From Anastatus disparis (Eukaryota > Arthropoda > Insecta > Hymenoptera > Eupelmidae), in contig JAFFSR010000021.1 in assembly GCA_017163975.1 (NCBI GenBank), forward strand, positions 1,726,001 to 1,790,000: DNA of 64,000 nucleotides, written 5' to 3'. The first letter of the stretch is position 1; every line of letters starts with the position of its first letter. The notes beneath the pieces were generated by a model. The model was not told where the DNA came from. It was given only the letters and a program-made list of their open reading frames with translations, and did not search any database. The position numbers and the translations under genes are program-made. This document shows positions 33,616 to 45,498 of this stretch, one piece after another.

Positions 33616-34256
33616 GTTTCATTCGAAAGAAGCACATACTCTGAAAAGAAAAGAACGAATAACTGTGGTGGATTTCCATGTACCGGATGCATATTAAATT
33701 CATGTAAGTGTATAATTCTAATTATTATTACATATTTGGATATAAATTCTATCTATAAATTTTAATATTAATAAAAATATAAATTTTAAATCTAAATTTT
33801 ATTTCTTAATTTCGAATTTAAATTATAAAATAAAATATAAAATGATTACTCCATATTAAATATTATTTCTTAGTTTCCAGCTGATTCAAGGTTAATACGA
33901 GTAATTCTAACAACCATCAGAGTAACAACTCACTATGTATTTGTTGACTCTTATAACAAATATATAGTTTCATTGGTGAATAAGGGTGAGTACTGACAAA
34001 ATATCTTATAATAAGAAAGATTATTATTATTGATTACTTTAATAACTTATATCTTTTTGTATTTCAACTTTATCGAGTCGATAACAAGGTTCTCTTGTCT
34101 GGTATCTCTTTTTTATATTATTAGCTAATATAAATAAGAAATACCAGGAAAGAATTATTTTATGAAAGATAAATATAGCATTGATCATTTTAAGATATAA
34201 TAATTAAAAAATTTAAAGTTGTTTTTCTCAAATATTGAATTTTTAAAATTTAAGGT
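33616..34256. other. No gene seen
   Basis: AT-rich; acceptor-like tttccag at 33875 without a supported exon. Confidence 0.35.
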
Positions 34257-34570
34257 GCTGCCCCGTAAGATTTGAGCAGAACCGCTGAATAGATCTGACT
34301 TTTTGAACTGATTTAACTACAGTATTAGTATTATTCTCGCGTGAATGGAGGGTTTTGAAATCAAATGATTAAAAGTAAGTAAAAAATCAAAAAATTAGGT
34401 AAAAATATTAACATTTATCAAATAAATTGATATTTTTCGTTGATAAGTAAAAAATTTTTTGTGTTTCAGGAATTCCCTCATTCACACGAGAATGGAAAGA
34501 ATACTGAAGCTAAATTTGTTTGAAAAAGTCATTTTTATCCAGCGATTCAGCTTAAACCTTACGGGGGAGC
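34257..34570. repeat. Foldback, probable MITE
   Basis: Ends GCTGCCCCGTAAGATTTGAG and inverse of GCTCCCCCGTAAGGTTTAAG; inner part cattcacacgagaatgg pairs with tctcgcgtgaatggaggg. Duplication unclear. Confidence 0.65.
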
Positions 34571-35999
34571 AATTATAAGAACAAGAATTGATCGAATGAT
34601 TATGGGACTATACCTACTGAATTTGAGCTTATAAAGGCTTAAAATAAAGGTCTTTTAGTCTACTTTTAAATACTATTTTTATTTTTAAAGAAATAAGTCA
34701 ATCTAATTAATACATAACTTTTTTACTTGCAGGTGGAAAAGGTGTTTTGTGCCCTTAATGTTAAATGTATATCATTTTTATCAAAAATTATTTTTTGTTA
34801 ATTTTCTGTATAAATATTTAATCTGATTACTGAATGTCTTCTACCTCATAGTGGAAATTCTTGTAATCTCCATGCTACTTTTATTGGACTTAAATATCTA
34901 CCATTTATATATTAAATTATTTCATCATGAACATCATCTTTATTATATTTTTAAATTTTATTTTGTTTTATTCTACAGCAGGCTTTATTTACACCTTTAT
35001 AAATATAATTATGAATAAATTTTCTACTTTATATTAATATACATAGTTCAGCATTGATAGGAGTATTATATTTTGTTAACAAATAACTGATGTAAGGGAC
35101 TACCATAAAATTATCAATTTGCATAAGTTATTATTTTTCAAATTAATAATGTGATTATCTGGAATATTATTTCTTTTTTTAAATTGCGGGTATTTGTTTT
35201 TTTTTAACTATTGTAATTCCACTCAATGATTTTGAAATTTTTTTTTTACATACAGTTTAATTTTTATCGTAACAAGGTGATTTATCTGTTTTTAGTCCAT
35301 GTAACATGTTTTTAATTACTAATTTTCGTAAATATTTATTTTCAACACTCTTTATTTATATAGTGTTATCAAATTTTCGAACGATACTATATATTATAAA
35401 TTATATATTATACTAGAATAAAAATTTTATTAAAAAGATAAAACTACATTCGTTTAAAAGTTAAAATATTCAAAACAAATAAAATAAAATTTATACAACT
35501 TTATATTTTAATATAAAGCTTTTTAAAAATATGATTTCAAATATAAAGTTGTAAATTGATAATTTAAAATTATAATTATTATTTCTTTACAAATTAATTA
35601 ATTATGATTTATTTTATTTTAGGATGACTAGAAATATTAAAATAGGTAAGAAAAATATTGAAAATTTTAATAATTATATTTATTAGCTTAAGGTAAATGT
35701 ATTAACAATGTATTATATTTTTTAAAGAATATTATTTAATTAAATGATTATTTTAAGTGTGAAAAAAGTGATATCACACTCTTCATGTAAAAGAATTTAT
35801 AATTTGTTATATAATTTATATTATGGATTGAATAAATATATAAAAACGAAAAAGGATAAAATTATTTTCCTTAGAATATTAAAAATATTAAAAGTAAATA
35901 AAATAAAAATTATATAACTTCATATACTTTTACAAAGAGTTTAAAAGATAGAATTTACATTAAGGATATAATTCTTATTTTTACTTTCAGATGAATGGA
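34571..35999. other. No gene; very AT-rich
   Basis: Several isolated splice-like signals (for example ttttag at 35624 with GTAAGA 24 bp later) but nothing that builds a gene. Confidence 0.4.
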
Positions 36000-36008
36000 T
36001 TAATTAAT

Positions 36009-37719
36009 TAGATAGATAGATAGATGGATATTAATTTATTTTGTACAAGAGTACAAAAAGGCGTGTAATACATCAGATTACATCACAGGCAATAAATAAT
36101 AATTCTGTATAAAGTATTGCACATAATATGATAAGATATTACAGTCAAATATTAAAATTAATATATAATACTGTATCAGTAAGTCACTATATAAAAGCGA
36201 TATCACAGACTACTCTAAATACACGCAGGAAGCATAAAAACATAAATTACAATAAAAACAGTCTTAAATATCTATCAGTCATAAAATTAAAATCATATTA
36301 AAATCAAATAACACAATTTAAAAGATAAAGCATAAAGCATAGTCATGACATCAAATAAAAATAAAATTGGACATAACAATGCAACAATAAATAAAAATAA
36401 TATAATAATAAAATTCAAAAATAAAAACTTGATACCGAAGATGTCATGACTACAAATAAAAAGAAACAGAATCACTCATTCTTTCTACATTCATTCAACC
36501 ATCATTCGCGCTAATAAATACATTCAGACCTTAAATCTATATATAAGACAAAACAAAATAAATTAACATAAAATTAAAATACTCAAAATTAAGATCACTC
36601 GAGGTCGAGTAAGTACCTCCTCAAAGCCGACTTGAACCTGCCGAGCGATGGAAGATTTTTTATATCGGCAGGCAGGGAGTTCCAGAAATGCGCACCTTGA
36701 ACTTGAAAGGAATTTCTTCCAGTCTCAGTACGCATGAAGGGCACTGCGAAGTCCTTAATCTCTCCCCTAATGGCTACCCTAGGTACATATCTAGTAAAGA
36801 GACTCACTAGATACTCTGGAGTATTCATGCGTACGATTTTGTACATAAGTACAGCCATAAAATACTGTCTCCTTGAATCAGTACGCAGCCAACCAAGAGC
36901 AGCTCTATGAGGAGAGATATGATCGCCCATTCTCACACCCATTACATATCTTACACATGAATTTTGTAGTCTTTGTAAGCGTCTTCTCAACCCCTGCGAA
37001 GCATTAAGCAAAACTACTGAGCAGTAGTCGAGGTGCGGAAACAGCAAGGCGGCTGCGAGTTGTTTACGCAGGGCCTCAGTGGTGTACCGACGGAAAAACC
37101 GCAAACTATACATTATCCTATTAAATTTTTTAGTCATCATATTAATGTGCGGCTCCCATGACAACCTAGCGTCAAGCACAACACCAAGGCTCACAACGGT
37201 ATCAGAGAAAGATATGTCGACACCACCCTCAAGCTCAATCGTTCTCGACTCACCAATATAGAAGTCATTAATAAATCGACTACTGCCAAAAACGATTGCT
37301 TTAGTTTTGCTTGCATTTAATGTGAGAGAAGCATCGACAGCCCACCCCGACACCGCCCTGGCCGCCCTCTGCAAAATACGAATACCTTCATTCACATGTT
37401 CATAAGGGACCTGAGTATAGATTTGGAGGTCATCAGCATATAATATGTGCTCAACGAAACAGGGGTCGAGTGTGTCACGTATATTATTAATGTAAAGGCA
37501 AAACAACAGAGGCCCCAGCACTGAACCCTGTGGAACTCCTAGATTGGTTGTTAGCCAATCTGAATCCTCTTTTAAGTGTGTAGAAACCATTTGTTTCCTA
37601 CCTGATAAATAGGAGCTAATCCATTCAAGTGCAGCCCTGGAAAGCCCCATCGATCTAAGCCTCGCAAGCAATTTGGAGGGGCAGATCGTGTCGAAAGCCT
37701 TACTAAAGTCAAATAGAAG
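36009..37719 (-). mobile_element. 5'-truncated CR1/L2-like LINE
   Basis: Minus-strand element. Its 3' end is a short (TATC)n tail at about 36009-36026; its 5' end is cut inside the RT. The 9-bp flanks TTAATTAAT at 36000-36008 and 37720-37728 fit a target duplication. A tetranucleotide tail instead of poly(A) is usual for this LINE group. Confidence 0.7.
36595..37716 (-). CDS. Reverse transcriptase, C-terminal part, of a CR1/L2-like LINE
   Basis: An uninterrupted frame of about 370 codons ending at 36595. It starts inside motif A (FDFSKAFDTICPSKL) because the insertion is 5'-truncated. Motif B is LGVPQGSVLGPLLFCLYIN; motif C is LYADDLQIY with both catalytic Asp residues. There follows the thumb (VVSLGVVLDARLSWEPHI) and the C-terminal region ending FWNSLPADIKNL...FKSALRRYLLDLE, which in CR1/L2-like elements replaces RNase H. 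Open and unmutated, with higher GC than its surroundings, so this insertion is recent. It lacks endonuclease and promoter and is not expected to be active. Confidence 0.85.
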   Translation of the reverse strand, partial: LFDFSKAFDTICPSKLLARLRSMGLSRAALEWISSYLSGRKQMVSTHLKEDSDWLTTNLGVPQGSVLGPLLFCLYINNIRDTLDPCFVEHILYADDLQIYTQVPYEHVNEGIRILQRAARAVSGWAVDASLTLNASKTKAIVFGSSRFINDFYIGESRTIELEGGVDISFSDTVVSLGVVLDARLSWEPHINMMTKKFNRIMYSLRFFRRYTTEALRKQLAAALLFPHLDYCSVVLLNASQGLRRRLQRLQNSCVRYVMGVRMGDHISPHRAALGWLRTDSRRQYFMAVLMYKIVRMNTPEYLVSLFTRYVPRVAIRGEIKDFAVPFMRTETGRNSFQVQGAHFWNSLPADIKNLPSLGRFKSALRRYLLDLE

Positions 37720-38021
37720 TTAATTAATAATTATTATAAATTTTTTCCTTTTTATTAATTAATATATATACATATATTTATATTAGTATTTTTAACATTT
37801 AAAGAAATGTTAAAAATTTTTTTAATCAAAATAAAAGTGGTTATGTAAAGCTACTGGCGAAGGGTACCACTTCTACATTTTTAAAATTTAAATTACTATA
37901 TTCTTTTGTTTTCAAATTTAGAACAAAAAAGCCAACGCACTATTCACAATTACTACTATTACATTAAAGTGAAGAATTAAGACTTTTTTTCTTACGTGAA
38001 TATCTTTTGCATTATTGTCAC

Positions 38022-38155
38022 ATACATACATACACATACACACATGCAGCATTAACATATACATACACACGTACACATACATACACATACACACACACAC
38101 ACACACACTTATCCAAACACATACACATACTTATATACACACACATACACAATAT
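38022..38155. repeat. CA/TACA microsatellite
   Basis: Imperfect (acatac)n and (ac)n runs. Confidence 0.9.
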
Positions 38156-38157
38156 CT

Positions 38158-38757
38158 GTCACTTCGTCTCTCCATCTCCGTCTCTCCGTCTTCGACATTC
38201 CGCCTCCGTCACTCCATCTAAGTTTCTCTGTCTCCGTCTCCATCTTTCCGTCACCGTCTCCGTCTTCGTTTCTCCGTATCCGCTTCACCACCTCCGTCTC
38301 TCCGTCATTCCGTCTCCGTCGCTTCGCCTCTGCATCCGTCTCTCTGTCTCCATTTTTCTGTCTCCATTTTTCTGTCTCCGTCTTTCTGTCTCCATCTTTC
38401 TGTCTCCGTCTTTCTGTCTCCGTCTTTCTGTCTCCGTTTCTTCATCTCCGTTCTTCCATCGTTGTCTCTTCGTCTTCGTTTTTTCGTGTTTGTCTATTTG
38501 TATCTTTTTCTCTGTCTTTGTCTCTTTGTCTCTGTTAATCTGTTGTTATCTCTTTGTTGCCGTCTGTGTCTCTTTGTCTATGTCTTTATCACTCTGTCTC
38601 CATTCTTTCGTTTTCGTCTCTCCGTCTCCTCCTTTCCACCTCTCCGTCTCCGTTTGTTCGTCTTCGTCCCTCTGTTCTGTGTCTCATTTTCCCGTCTCTG
38701 TCTTTTTATCTGCGTGTCCGTCATCCTGTCTTCCTTTTTATAAAATTGTTCCATGAC
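38158..38757. repeat. 600-bp polypyrimidine tract
   Basis: Degenerate ctccgt repeats; at 38340-38445 the unit settles to 14 bp (tttctgtctccgtc). The plus strand is nearly all pyrimidine. Long Ser/Leu/Arg or Glu/Arg frames on both strands are products of composition. Confidence 0.85.
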
Positions 38758-38759
38758 TC

Positions 38760-39261
38760 CGACGCCGCCCTTTGACTCTGTTTCATTGCTTCTATTTATA
38801 CACACGTACGTCTACACATTGATGCTGATGTTTGAGTTAATGATGATGATAATGATGATCATGATATGTTTATTGTGTGATGAATTACAAATTTTACGTT
38901 TTGTCTCAGATCTGTTTATAGGACTTATCAGTAAAGCTTTTAGGAGAATACAATCTATATAATTAGCCATTTTTATAGTTAATTCTGATTTTAAAAAATT
39001 TCTAGATGAATATTTTCACTTCTCAACTAATATTTGTAATTAATTAGAAGCATTTTGAGAAATCATCAGTTGAAGCTTTTATTGAGGGCGCATCAAGGCT
39101 CGATTCTATAGTGATTATTTTTAATTATATTTTCTTGTATTATTTGATTTATTCAGATTGTCTTCTTTATTATAACAGATCCTACTTAAGACATTACTTT
39201 TAATAATAGTTTCAGTTCTTTTTGCTTAGTACTAATATTAATATCCGTGTTCCTTTAATTA
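38760..39261. other. No gene seen
   Basis: A short gatgat run at 38839-38863; otherwise AT-rich. Confidence 0.4.
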
Positions 39262-39840
39262 CCCAGCGTTCACAATAGCAGTCGTGTTATTTTTATTATA
39301 CAATGTTTACAACAAAAGTCGCGTTTTATCAATAACACCGTGCTCACATTGGCGGTTGAGTTCCTTGAACTACACACCGTTCAAAATAGCAACCGTGCAT
39401 ACTTAATTACACAGCGCTTAAAATAGCAGCCGCGAATTTGTAACTACATAGCGCTCAAAAAAGCAGTCGTGAATTTGTTATTACATAGCGCTTATAATAG
39501 TTGTTGGGTTTTTAACTCCACAGCATTCACAATAGTAGCCACATTTTTTCAACCACACAGCGCTTAAAATAGGTGCCACGAATTATTAATTAAACAGCGC
39601 TTACAATAGTTGTTGCGTTTTTCATCTTTAGCTCTTAAAATAGCAGCTTCATTTTTTAAACCAAATAGTGCTCTGAAAAGAAGTCGCGAATTTTTAATTA
39701 CACAGCACTGACAAGCACTAACAATAGCAGCTATGTTTTTTTTTTAAATACACAGCATTTGAAAAAGCAATCGCGTTTTTTCAATGGCACAAAATTAACA
39801 ATAACAGTCGTGATTTTTTACTACACAGCGTTAAACTCTA
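39262..39840. repeat. Degenerate minisatellite, unit about 37 bp
   Basis: About 15 units of the form cagcgcttaaaatagcagcc + gcgaatttttaattaca, spaced 35-39 bp (for example 39376, 39413, 39447, 39486, 39521, 39558, 39595). The cagcgct and gcag.cgcg parts are best kept. Just beyond the 3' end of the Helitron coding region. Confidence 0.75.
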
Positions 39841-39970
39841 CTTCATAATTTTTAATTTTTTTATATTTAATATTATATTAGAGTTTCAAATATGTTTGAT
39901 TTTATTTCCTTATTCGTCACATTTAATTTTTCTATTGTGGTTTTTATAATATTATTTTGTGAACGATGTT

Positions 39971-40534
39971 TCAAGTATGGACCATTTGATCTTTAACTTT
40001 TTTTGATTTTTCTTTTAATAATATTTTTATTTTGTTTTTATTAGTCGTCCTTGAAAGTGTCACGTATAACTGCTCATGACTGAAAATTAGTGTTGGTAAA
40101 TACACTTCTACTTTTTTAAATGATTGTTCTTGCGACTTATTAATAGTCATTGCGTGAGCAAGTTTTACAGAAAATTGTTTCCTGATCATATGGAATGGCA
40201 GTTCATCATTTGCCAATAAGGTCATACGTGGTGAAAATATAGTGCTTCCTGTTGATATTTGTGCAATAATAGTAAATTGTTTTAATGTCATTATTACTAA
40301 TCGGGTTCCGTTACAAAGTCCTTTATTCAAATTAACATTTCTTAGAACCATTACTATAGCTCATTTTTTTAAATTGTAATCTATGTGGAGGTAAACCGTT
40401 GGGCGTTAAAAAATTTAAATATTCTGTTCGCAAAATTGCATTTATACTTTCGTCATTTGCATCAGAGTCAATGCTCAAGTACTCTATTATTGGTTCATTG
40501 ATTTTTAATAAAATTTTCTCATTCATTTCTGTTA
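39971..40534 (-). pseudogene. Helitron helicase, C-terminal part
   Basis: Minus strand. KINEPIIEYLSIDS then FLTPNGLPPHRLQFKK, a short frameshift near 40340, then MVLRNVNLNKGLCNGTRLVI and VKLAHAMTINKSQEQSFKKV plus FSHEQLYVTLSRTTNK to 39971. These are motifs V-VI of the PIF1-type helicase (family: …FAMTINKSQGQTL…QLYVALSR). The protein should unwind DNA during rolling-circle transposition. Separated from its core by foldback P at 40537-41301, which sits in frame-neutral position. Confidence 0.8.
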
Positions 40535-40536
40535 TA

Positions 40537-41301
40537 TAGGGATATATCTGGAACTTTTTAATTTTGAGAAATTGTCTTCACAACAATTGAAAAGTCTATA
40601 ATACAAGTTTCTGGAGTGGCACACACTTCAATAAGGGCTTAAATTACTCGTTTCTGTGAGTAGAATATGTAATTAAATTTTAGTATCGATTGAACAATCG
40701 TTGTTCACGGTACATAATTTTATACGTCAGAAATGATACTTTTTTCATATTTTTCTACGTGTGTTTCTTGAGCTATAAAAAAAGTAACGTACTTTCGATC
40801 ATTCTCAAATTTTCTGAGCATAATGAATATGTTGAAAAGAATAGTTTAAGCCCACCCTGGTACATGCGCCTCTCTTTAGGAAGCTGTTAGACTATTTTTA
40901 ATGTAAGTGTAATTTTTAGGTGAAAATTACACAAACATTAAAAATAGTCTAACAGCTTCCTAAAGAGAGGCACATGTACCAGGGTAGGCTTAAACTGTTT
41001 TTTTACCATATTCATTATGCTCAAAAAATTTGAGAATGATCGGAAGTACGTTACTTTTTTTATAGCTCAAGAAACATACGTAGAAAAATATGAAAAAAGT
41101 ATCATTTTTTATGTATAAAATTATATACCATGAACAACGTTTGTTCAATCGATACCAAAATTTAATGACATATTCTACTTACAGAACCGAGTAATTGAAG
41201 CCCTTATTGAAGTGTGTGCTACTCCAGAAACTTGTATTATAGACTTTTCAATTATTGTGAAGACAATTTCTTACAATTAAAAAGTTCCAGATATATCCCT
41301 A
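40537..41301. mobile_element. Foldback P inserted in the Helitron helicase
   Basis: 765 bp, two arms of about 370 bp around a centre at 40920. Ends TAGGGATATATCTGGAACTT and inverse. With a TA duplication (40535-40536 and 41302-41303), excision gives codons for V-D-I-T-E-M-N-E and restores the helicase frame. TA targeting suggests Tc1/mariner-type mobilisation. A half copy lies at 30813-31205. Confidence 0.8.
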
Positions 41302-41303
41302 TA

Positions 41304-42024
41304 TCTACGTTTTTTGGTGCGAATATAATATTTTTGTAATAGTCACAATTCTAAATATTTATATTATGCCCGTAAATTTCATCAATATGATTGATATTTG
41401 ACAGTATTTCTTTCTAAATTTGCATAACTTTATTTCCGTTTTCATATTTTGAATGAAAATTACCATTTCCTATATTTAGTAACAAATTTTTAAATTTATC
41501 ATCTGATTTCGATAAACGTTTATTTTCTTTCAAAGACATATATTGAAAATATTCCCATGTTTATGAGAATTTAGCTTTTAGCTATTTAGCGTAATTTGAC
41601 ACAATTTTTTACTATCTGTGTTCTATTTCCATATTTTACTATTGGTAATGTTTGTCTAAAATCACCTGATACGATAAATGTTTTACCTCCAAACGGATAA
41701 TTATTATCACATACATCTTTAAACATGCGATTAACGGGTTCGAAAGCGTATTTGAATGTCATTGTGATTTCATCCCGCATAAGAGTCGATACATTTTTCA
41801 TTTTTCCACCTATTTCGCTGTTTGCACTAATATTACATATTGTGTCTTCAGATATGTTCAACGGTAATTCAAATGCTGTATGTACTGTCACACCGTCTTG
41901 TAATAAATTAGCCGCTATACACGTCCATGATACAACTAAATAGTTGATTCCATGAATTTTTAGATGAGTTATGATTGTATTTAATAAGTACCTTTTACTA
42001 CTTCCGCCTGGACCGTCTATATAT
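41304..42024 (-). pseudogene. Helitron helicase core
   Basis: Walker A at 41994-42018 reads IDGPGGSSKR (expected GPGGTGKT), so the Lys is kept but the motif is degraded. From 41891 to 41586: TVHTAFELPLNISEDTICNI, then DEITMTFKYAFEPVNRMFKD (DE box) and FGGKTFIVSGDFRQTLPIV (motif III). All are diagnostic of the PIF1/Helitron helicase. Stops at 41900-41950 and 41586. Confidence 0.8.
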
Positions 42025-42600
42025 ATATACTATTCAGTGCAGTTTATATTCAATGAATTTATTACTGTATTAAAAATAGCCGTTAGAGCATTTGTTAGAG
42101 TATCAATGATTGAACCATTATTATTAACTTTATTTACTGTACTATATTCAATTTCGTTATTTTCAATATAGTATTCTGAAGTAGGTAAATGAAAGTCACT
42201 TAATGAGAATCCATTATTAGTTAAAATATCATTAATTATGCTTAATGCATATTCTTCACCTTTCTGTTCATTCATTTTTGGAGGATGAAAATAGATTTTA
42301 TATTTTTCATATAATTCTCGAGCATTAATTGGATTGTGAAATGTATAAAAGTAGTCAAATGATTGACAAAGTGCTTTTGGAAATCGAGATTTATATGATT
42401 CTTCCAAACATTTATCCCATTCATCATCGATTTTAATTAAATTTCTTGCTGTTGCTGCTTCAAAGAATGTTGGCTATGTGATTCCATTAAAAGTTTTTAA
42501 ATTTTTAAAAGATGTTGCAGCTTTCACGTGAAGCAGAAGTAATCTTTAAAAGAGTCTTCCTCTTTGTTTTGGATTAACTAAGTACATTCTGGTGAGAATA
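42025..42600 (-). pseudogene. Helitron linker between Rep and helicase
   Basis: A 125-codon frame (42030-42407) with SFDYFYTFHNPINARELYEK and similar. It occupies the region between Rep and helicase in Helitron proteins. Less distinctive than its neighbours, frameshifted near 42410-42600. Confidence 0.55.
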
Positions 42601-42602
42601 GG

Positions 42603-43770
42603 TTACATAGTCTTTCTTCTTTTCGTCCATGTTCCATGTATTCGATTAAAAACATAATGTTGCGGTATATCAGAATAAAAGTAATTATATGCTTCTGGGT
42701 CACTTTGATTAATTTTAAACCACGCTGTTAGTATTGTATTCACATTTTCCTCATCAATTTCGTGTTCGGACTCTTCTTTAAAATACACATATTGTTCATT
42801 TTCATTATGAACGGCTAATCCATAAATTGTAGGTAAAAGTTCACTAATATTATATTTCATTATGCGATGCATAGCTTCTGGCGGACAAACATATCTTGTG
42901 TTTATATATTGCTCTATTTCATCATAAAACATATCCAAATCATTCCTTTCTTCCGTTTCATCATTAGTATAACTTTCAGTATTTATTTCACTTGCTTTCA
43001 TTTCTATGAATGCACAATCATGTACTTTGAAGCAGTATTCAAATAAGTATCTTATAACTCCTATTGTTGAACATAATTTAATATTAATATGACAGTTAAA
43101 CTTTAGTAATAAATACGAGTTATAAGAAACCACAAATCTATTGTCTGCCCACTTGTTTTTTGTGTATAATATCTCATTTTTATCATTTCTTCATCAATAA
43201 ATGGGATAACCATTTGTCATTATTTTAGTTTTATTAAATCGTTTTAAAAATTTTTTGTACATTTTCTTGATTTTTTATGCTTACAAGGTGAGTTTTTATT
43301 CTGATCTTCACAAGAGCCAAGGATCATAAATTGTTTAACTATTTCATATAATCTGGGATTCTTATTTTTATTTGAAATTTTAGCTACTGTAAATTCATCA
43401 ACGTCATCACTATTATAAATTTTATCATCTTTACTCAAAAATATTAGCATATAGGCATGCGGTAATCTTCTCTTTTAATATTCTACTACGTATGAATATA
43501 CAATGGATTTTCCCAAAATATGTTTTTAGAAATTTGCTCTTTAATTAGTTTTAATTTTTGATAAAATACTTCAACAACAATGTTCGGTCTATCCGTTACC
43601 TCTTCACTTTGTCCTATATTTTTTGTGATTTCTTCCCATTTCGGATTGCATGTCATAGTAATGAAGAAATCTGTTACCACAATTCTTTGTAATAATGTCA
43701 TGGAATAAAGAAAATTTTGATATAAGAAACGCGGACTTCCTGTAAAAGTTGATGGTAATATAAACATTTT
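42603..43770 (-). pseudogene. Helitron Rep (HUH nuclease) region
   Basis: From 43767: MFILPSTFTGSPRFLYQNF, then VVTDFFITMTCNPKWEEIT, the start of the Rep domain. At about 43440-43490 the HUH motif appears as LPHAYMLIFL where LPHAHxLI is expected, so one metal-binding His is lost. In 43133-42603: YNSYLLLKFNCHINIKLC, then IRYLFEYCFKVHDCAFIEM, containing the two tyrosines of the Rep Y2 motif, and YVCPPEAMHRIM. Rep would cut and join strands in rolling-circle transposition. The N-terminus before 43767 and the terminal TC/CTRR ends are not found. Confidence 0.8.
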
Positions 43771-44244
43771 TCTTATACTATGATTGTCAATAATAATTAT
43801 TTACTTTTATTAAAGCTTATTAATTTACAAAAAATAAAAAAATTGTTTATTTCAATGCAGTACAATATAATGATGTAAATATATGAAAAAAAATTAAATA
43901 CATATTTTCTATTGAACTACTATTGTCAATGAAATTAGCAAATTTATATATAATAATATAATATATGAAAATGCAACCGAGCGACGTCAGGAGCGAGGTA
44001 AATTTTGCTCGTACCTTATTGTTTCGATAAAAAAAAAAATAAAAACTACTACTTAAGACTTTAACAAGATCAACCTCAGACAGAAGCAACAAGACAAATT
44101 AAAGCTAACTTGGAGGAAGAGTCGCTCAGTTGTAGGAAATTTTTAAATAAGTTTTTCTGACTAAAATAGACACTAATTAGCACAAAGTAATGGCTGCTTA
44201 GTTTTTGGTCAAGTACTGCTTGGACTCTAAAAAGGTAGTGAGCC
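43771..44244. other. No gene seen
   Basis: AT-rich, upstream of the Helitron Rep relic. Confidence 0.4.
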
Positions 44245-44248
44245 TTAA

Positions 44249-44628
44249 GAGCAGGTCGAGTATATCTGTCCTTTTCTAACCAAAGAATTGATTTTTTTAC
44301 AAAAACTAATAATTTTAGCAGAAAATGAAGAAATAGCCCTTTCTAGTATCAGAAAAAGCAAAATTTTCTTTCATAAGAAAGAATTAATTTCATTGCTTCG
44401 TTTTCAAGAAAAGCTTGAAAAACCAAATTGTCTACTTTAACTTCTATATTCTAAGTTTTTCAAGGTTTTTGAAAACAAAGCAATAAAATTAATTCTTTCT
44501 TATCAAAGAAAATTTTGCTTTCTCTGATATGAGATGGGGCTTTCTTTTCATTTTTTGCTAAAATTATTAGATTTTGTAAAAAAAATCAATTATTTGATTA
44601 GAAAAGGACAGATAAACTCGACCTGCTC
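44249..44628. mobile_element. TTAA foldback MITE, family A, copy 3
   Basis: 380 bp between TTAA at 44245-44248 and 44629-44632. Ends GAGCAGGTCGAGTATATCTG and inverse of GAGCAGGTCGAGTTTATCTG. Full palindrome. Confidence 0.9.
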
Positions 44629-44670
44629 TTAATGTTGTAAGTAGAAGTTTCTTATTTTTTTTTGTTTCAG

Positions 44671-44701
44671 TATGGGTGTCGTGGAAAGTTGGCTAAGGAA
44701 G
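44671..44701 (+). other. Exon-like 31-bp segment
   Basis: tttgtttcag|TATGGGTGTC...GGAAG|GTGAGT: good acceptor and donor. Contains an ATG (MGVVESWLRK). No linked exons found. Confidence 0.2.
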
Positions 44702-44810
44702 GTGAGTATTAGTTAATGGTTATAAAGTAGTTGTATCAACAATATCTTATTTGGAGATGTAAAATGTTATTGACAATATTTTTATTATTTTTGTATATTT
44801 TTTTACTCAA

Positions 44811-45228
44811 GGGGATGATAAAATACCGACATTACAGCATTCAAAATTTTTTATTCCTAATCCAACTTTTTTCAAAACATCTCTATATTATAGTTATTTT
44901 AATTAATAAAAAGTATTATGTAGAGATATTTTAGAAAATTTTTGACTAAAAATTAAAAATTTGGGAAACTGCAATGTCAGTAACCATGTATTAAATATAT
45001 ACCTTATTACATCACGTTAAGGGAATGTACTATACCGACATTACAGTTTTCCAAATTTTTTATTCTTAATCTAATAGTTCAAAAAATATCTCTATATAAC
45101 AGTCTTCTATTTTTACTTATAAAAATCTTAATATAGAGATATTTCAGAAAATTTTTTAGTAAACATTAAACATTTGGAAAGCTGCAATGTCAGTAACTAT
45201 TATAAATCATATACCACACTACATCCCC
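44811..45228. mobile_element. Two head-to-tail TTAA MITEs sharing a central TTAA
   Basis: Unit 1 at 44811-45016, unit 2 at 45021-45228, with TTAA at 45017-45020 and 45229-45232 and TCAA at 44807-44810. Each unit is a foldback: outer GGGGATG.../CATCCCC, inner ccgacattacag and ctgcaatgtcag. Confidence 0.75.
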
Positions 45229-45232
45229 TTAA

Positions 45233-45498
45233 ATAATAATTTTGTAAATATAATATGTATGAAAAAAATATTTAAAATTGAAATTAATTTTAAATTAAAA
45301 ATGAATTTGTTTCGCATATTTATTGTTAAAAATTTTTTTTTAATATAAACTGTAAGGCACCATTTATATTTACTTCAGTTAGTGGTATCAAAATTCTTAG
45401 TTTCCACCACGTCAATAAATATAAGTAACAAATGTATTAGCGACATAAGGGGTGATTGGAAACAAACCAAGGGGTAGCTGATGGAGTATCCGAAAAGT
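45233..45498. other. No gene seen
   Basis: AT-rich. Confidence 0.4.

Noticed and set aside
34700..35990. Scattered acceptor/donor-like signals as a host gene
   Set aside because: No open frame joins them; such signals are frequent by chance in AT-rich DNA.
38007..38756. A 249-codon Ser/Leu/Arg frame and antisense Glu/Arg frames
   Set aside because: Products of the polypyrimidine tract; no codon structure or homology.
39262..39840. Regularly spaced repeats of about 37 bp suggest a CRISPR array
   Set aside because: Units are degenerate with no unique spacers, in a eukaryotic transposon setting, and there are no cas genes.
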